From: VMFW01 sp038058095
GTDB lineage: Bacteria; Patescibacteriota; Minisyncoccia; UBA6257; 2-01-FULL-56-20
Reading direction: 5' to 3'
DNA: 5,548 nt
Assembly (NCBI GenBank): GCA_038058095.1
Contig: JBBUBW010000048.1
Span: forward strand, 1 to 5,548
How positions within the stretch are numbered: position 1 is the first letter of the stretch; each line of letters starts with the position of its first letter. A program made the position numbers and the translations under genes. The notes under the pieces are model-generated. The model was given only the letters and a program-made list of their open reading frames with translations, ran no database searches and was not told the origin of the DNA. Below are positions 4,563-5,548 of the stretch, piece by piece.

Positions 4563-5201
4563 ATGATACCCAGCGAATTCTATACGTATCTCGCTATTTA
4601 CTTCTCCACTATCATCATTGGGAACGCCGCCGCCTTCTCCACCTTTATCCTTGCCTTTCTGGGCCGTTTCGGCCACTGGGGTTTCTTATACGTAATAATC
4701 ACCGTCCTTTTGGCCGACATAAGTGCCGATTGTCTTTGGTATTTTTCCGGCCGCTGGCTCCACAACACCAAATTCGGCAATTTCATTAAAAACCACCTCC
4801 CCCACCACGATTTAATCTACAAACACGTCCACGAAGGAAACTTGAAGTGGCTCTACCTCGCAAAATTCGTTTCCTCAACCAGCGCCCCATTTCTTTTCTT
4901 AATCGGCTGGAGCCAATCCCTTAACTTCAAAAAATTCTTCCACTTAAGCATCCGCACCATTATCGTCTGGTTGGGACTTATGATTATTTCAACCACCGCC
5001 CTAAGTCTCGGACTTCTTCCTTTTCAATCAATTAAGTTTTTCAAGAACCTCGAAGTCACTATCACCGCCATCGCTATCCTCTTCATCGGCTTCGAATTCC
5101 TTTTGAAATTCTTAAGCAAAAAACCAGCCATCAGAAACTTCCTCAAAAAACTCGGAGGGTTAAATAATGGGAATAGCAATCATTCCGATTTGATAAAATA
5201 A
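4563..5201 (+). CDS. DedA/VTT-family-like integral membrane protein
   Basis: A 212-residue membrane protein with hydrophobic stretches near 8-33, 38-61, 98-116, 128-153 and 164-184, and a basic, polar C-terminus. The order of motifs follows DedA/VTT proteins: a first hydrophobic hairpin, ADCLWYFSGRWL (55-66) in place of the family's D-x-x-x-Y-x-x-G-R segment, then a polar stretch, then LAKFVSSTSAPFLFLIGWSQSLNFKKF where the family has a positively charged residue, a P-containing segment and a Gly-rich membrane re-entry before the last helices. The first residue of that motif is Lys (K101) where many DedA proteins have Arg, so the protein is divergent. DedA proteins act in membrane lipid or ion homeostasis, some as lipid scramblases or flippases; the substrate here is not shown. 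It is a single-gene unit between an extended -10 promoter and a clear terminator. Confidence 0.7.
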   Translation: MIPSEFYTYLAIYFSTIIIGNAAAFSTFILAFLGRFGHWGFLYVIITVLLADISADCLWYFSGRWLHNTKFGNFIKNHLPHHDLIYKHVHEGNLKWLYLAKFVSSTSAPFLFLIGWSQSLNFKKFFHLSIRTIIVWLGLMIISTTALSLGLLPFQSIKFFKNLEVTITAIAILFIGFEFLLKFLSKKPAIRNFLKKLGGLNNGNSNHSDLIK

Positions 5202-5232
5202 CCACTTCTCTCACTCAAAATCTAAAGCGGAC

Positions 5233-5262
5233 GAAGTCTATATTCTATAGACTTTACTTTTT
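5233..5262 (+). terminator. Intrinsic terminator after the DedA-like gene
   Basis: AAGTCTATA (5234-5242) pairs perfectly with TATAGACTT (5246-5254) around TTC, with a possible extra G-T pair, followed by TACTTTTT (5255-5262). It lies 31 bases after the stop codon. The stem is AT-rich, so it is weaker than a GC-rich terminator, but shape and T-tail are good. Confidence 0.7.
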
Positions 5263-5281
5263 AAAAACAAAAGATTATTAT
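5253..5281 (+). promoter_or_regulatory. Possible rpsT promoter overlapping the terminator
   Basis: TTTACT (5253-5258, four of six) and TATTAT (5276-5281, five of six) are 17 bases apart, giving a start near 5288 and a leader of about 37 bases. The -35 lies in the last bases of the terminator stem and its T-tail. The local DNA is very AT-rich, so chance matches are likely. Confidence 0.4.
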
Positions 5282-5324
5282 TTTCACTACAACATTCGAG
5301 CAATAAAACATTACAACACCTAAA

Positions 5325-5548
5325 ATGCCTATCACAAAATCAGCCGAAAAAGCCCTGCGCCAGAATATCACGCGACGCAAAAATAACCTCAAACGCAAAG
5401 AGACGTACAAAGCCGCCATTAAAGAAATCAAAAAAGCCCTCGCCTCAAAAGACGCTGAAAAAGCCAAATCCCTAATCAGTAAAGCCTTCCAAGCTCTCGA
5501 TAAAGCCGCCAAAATCGGCGTCATCAAGAAAAATAAATCCAGCCGCCT
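5325..5548 (+). CDS. rpsT: 30S ribosomal protein S20 (partial, cut by window end)
   Basis: The frame from ATG at 5325 stays open to the right edge and gives 74 residues; full S20 proteins are about 85-90. The start MPITKSAEKALRQN matches the S20 N-terminus (MPxxKSAxKxxR), followed by the very basic RRKNNLKRK (17-25) that contacts 16S rRNA, and then ALDKAAKIGVIKKNKSSR (57-74), the S20 signature DKAAxKGxIHKNxAxR with Lys in place of His. The product binds 16S rRNA early in 30S assembly. No Shine-Dalgarno sequence is seen before the ATG. The opposite-strand frame at 5261-5527 is a shadow of this gene. Confidence 0.93.
   Translation, partial: MPITKSAEKALRQNITRRKNNLKRKETYKAAIKEIKKALASKDAEKAKSLISKAFQALDKAAKIGVIKKNKSSR

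Noticed and set aside
5261..5527. Minus-strand hydrophobic open frame of 88 codons
   Set aside because: It is antisense to rpsT, whose S20 signature is unmistakable; reading Lys/Ala-rich codons backwards gives Phe/Leu/Ala-rich protein.

Overview
The window looks like a piece of a small, streamlined bacterial genome of the Candidate Phyla Radiation (Patescibacteria), most likely Parcubacteria-like. The basis is the style of the proteins (a FolD with a Phe in place of the usual Tyr and a TPGGTGP motif, a half-size 6-helix MFS protein, a divergent dCTP deaminase), the very tight gene packing, the near absence of Shine-Dalgarno sequences, and short palindromic or tandem repeats, some of them inside housekeeping genes. 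This placement is inference. TGA acts as a stop in at least two genes, so the standard bacterial code fits.

Layout. Positions 1-170 hold no convincing gene but contain a strong GC-rich hairpin. tRNA-Val(UAC) lies at 171-245 on the minus strand, with a good sigma70-type promoter at 331-359 and a small palindrome in its leader. A compact minus-strand gene block then runs (in transcription order) dcd, a 97-base gap filled by an imperfect inverted repeat, glyA, a 3-base gap, a nucleoside 2-deoxyribosyltransferase-like gene, a 2-base gap, folD, a 16-base gap, and a half-size MFS gene. Upstream of dcd is tRNA-His(GUG), also on the minus strand. From about 4520 the plus strand is used: an extended -10 promoter, a hairpin leader, a DedA/VTT-like membrane protein gene, a clear intrinsic terminator, a promoter overlapping it, and the start of rpsT (ribosomal protein S20), cut by the right edge.

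How the genes fit together. GlyA makes 5,10-methylene-tetrahydrofolate from serine, and FolD interconverts this with 10-formyl-tetrahydrofolate. dCTP deaminase makes dUTP, the precursor of the dUMP that thymidylate synthase methylates with methylene-tetrahydrofolate. The deoxyribosyltransferase-like protein would fit nucleoside or base salvage. The block therefore reads as a one-carbon and deoxynucleotide supply cluster next to two tRNA genes and a ribosomal protein gene.

The most unusual signal is that three different repeat families sit in frame inside two essential-type enzymes: a CCCTGAGC...GAAGGG palindrome in folD, and a 7-base tandem repeat plus a TCCGCC/GGCGGA palindrome in glyA. Each adds a short peptide at a place where the protein is longer than usual. 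A second notable signal is a hairpin that covers the likely ribosome binding site of the DedA-like gene and ends in a T-run.
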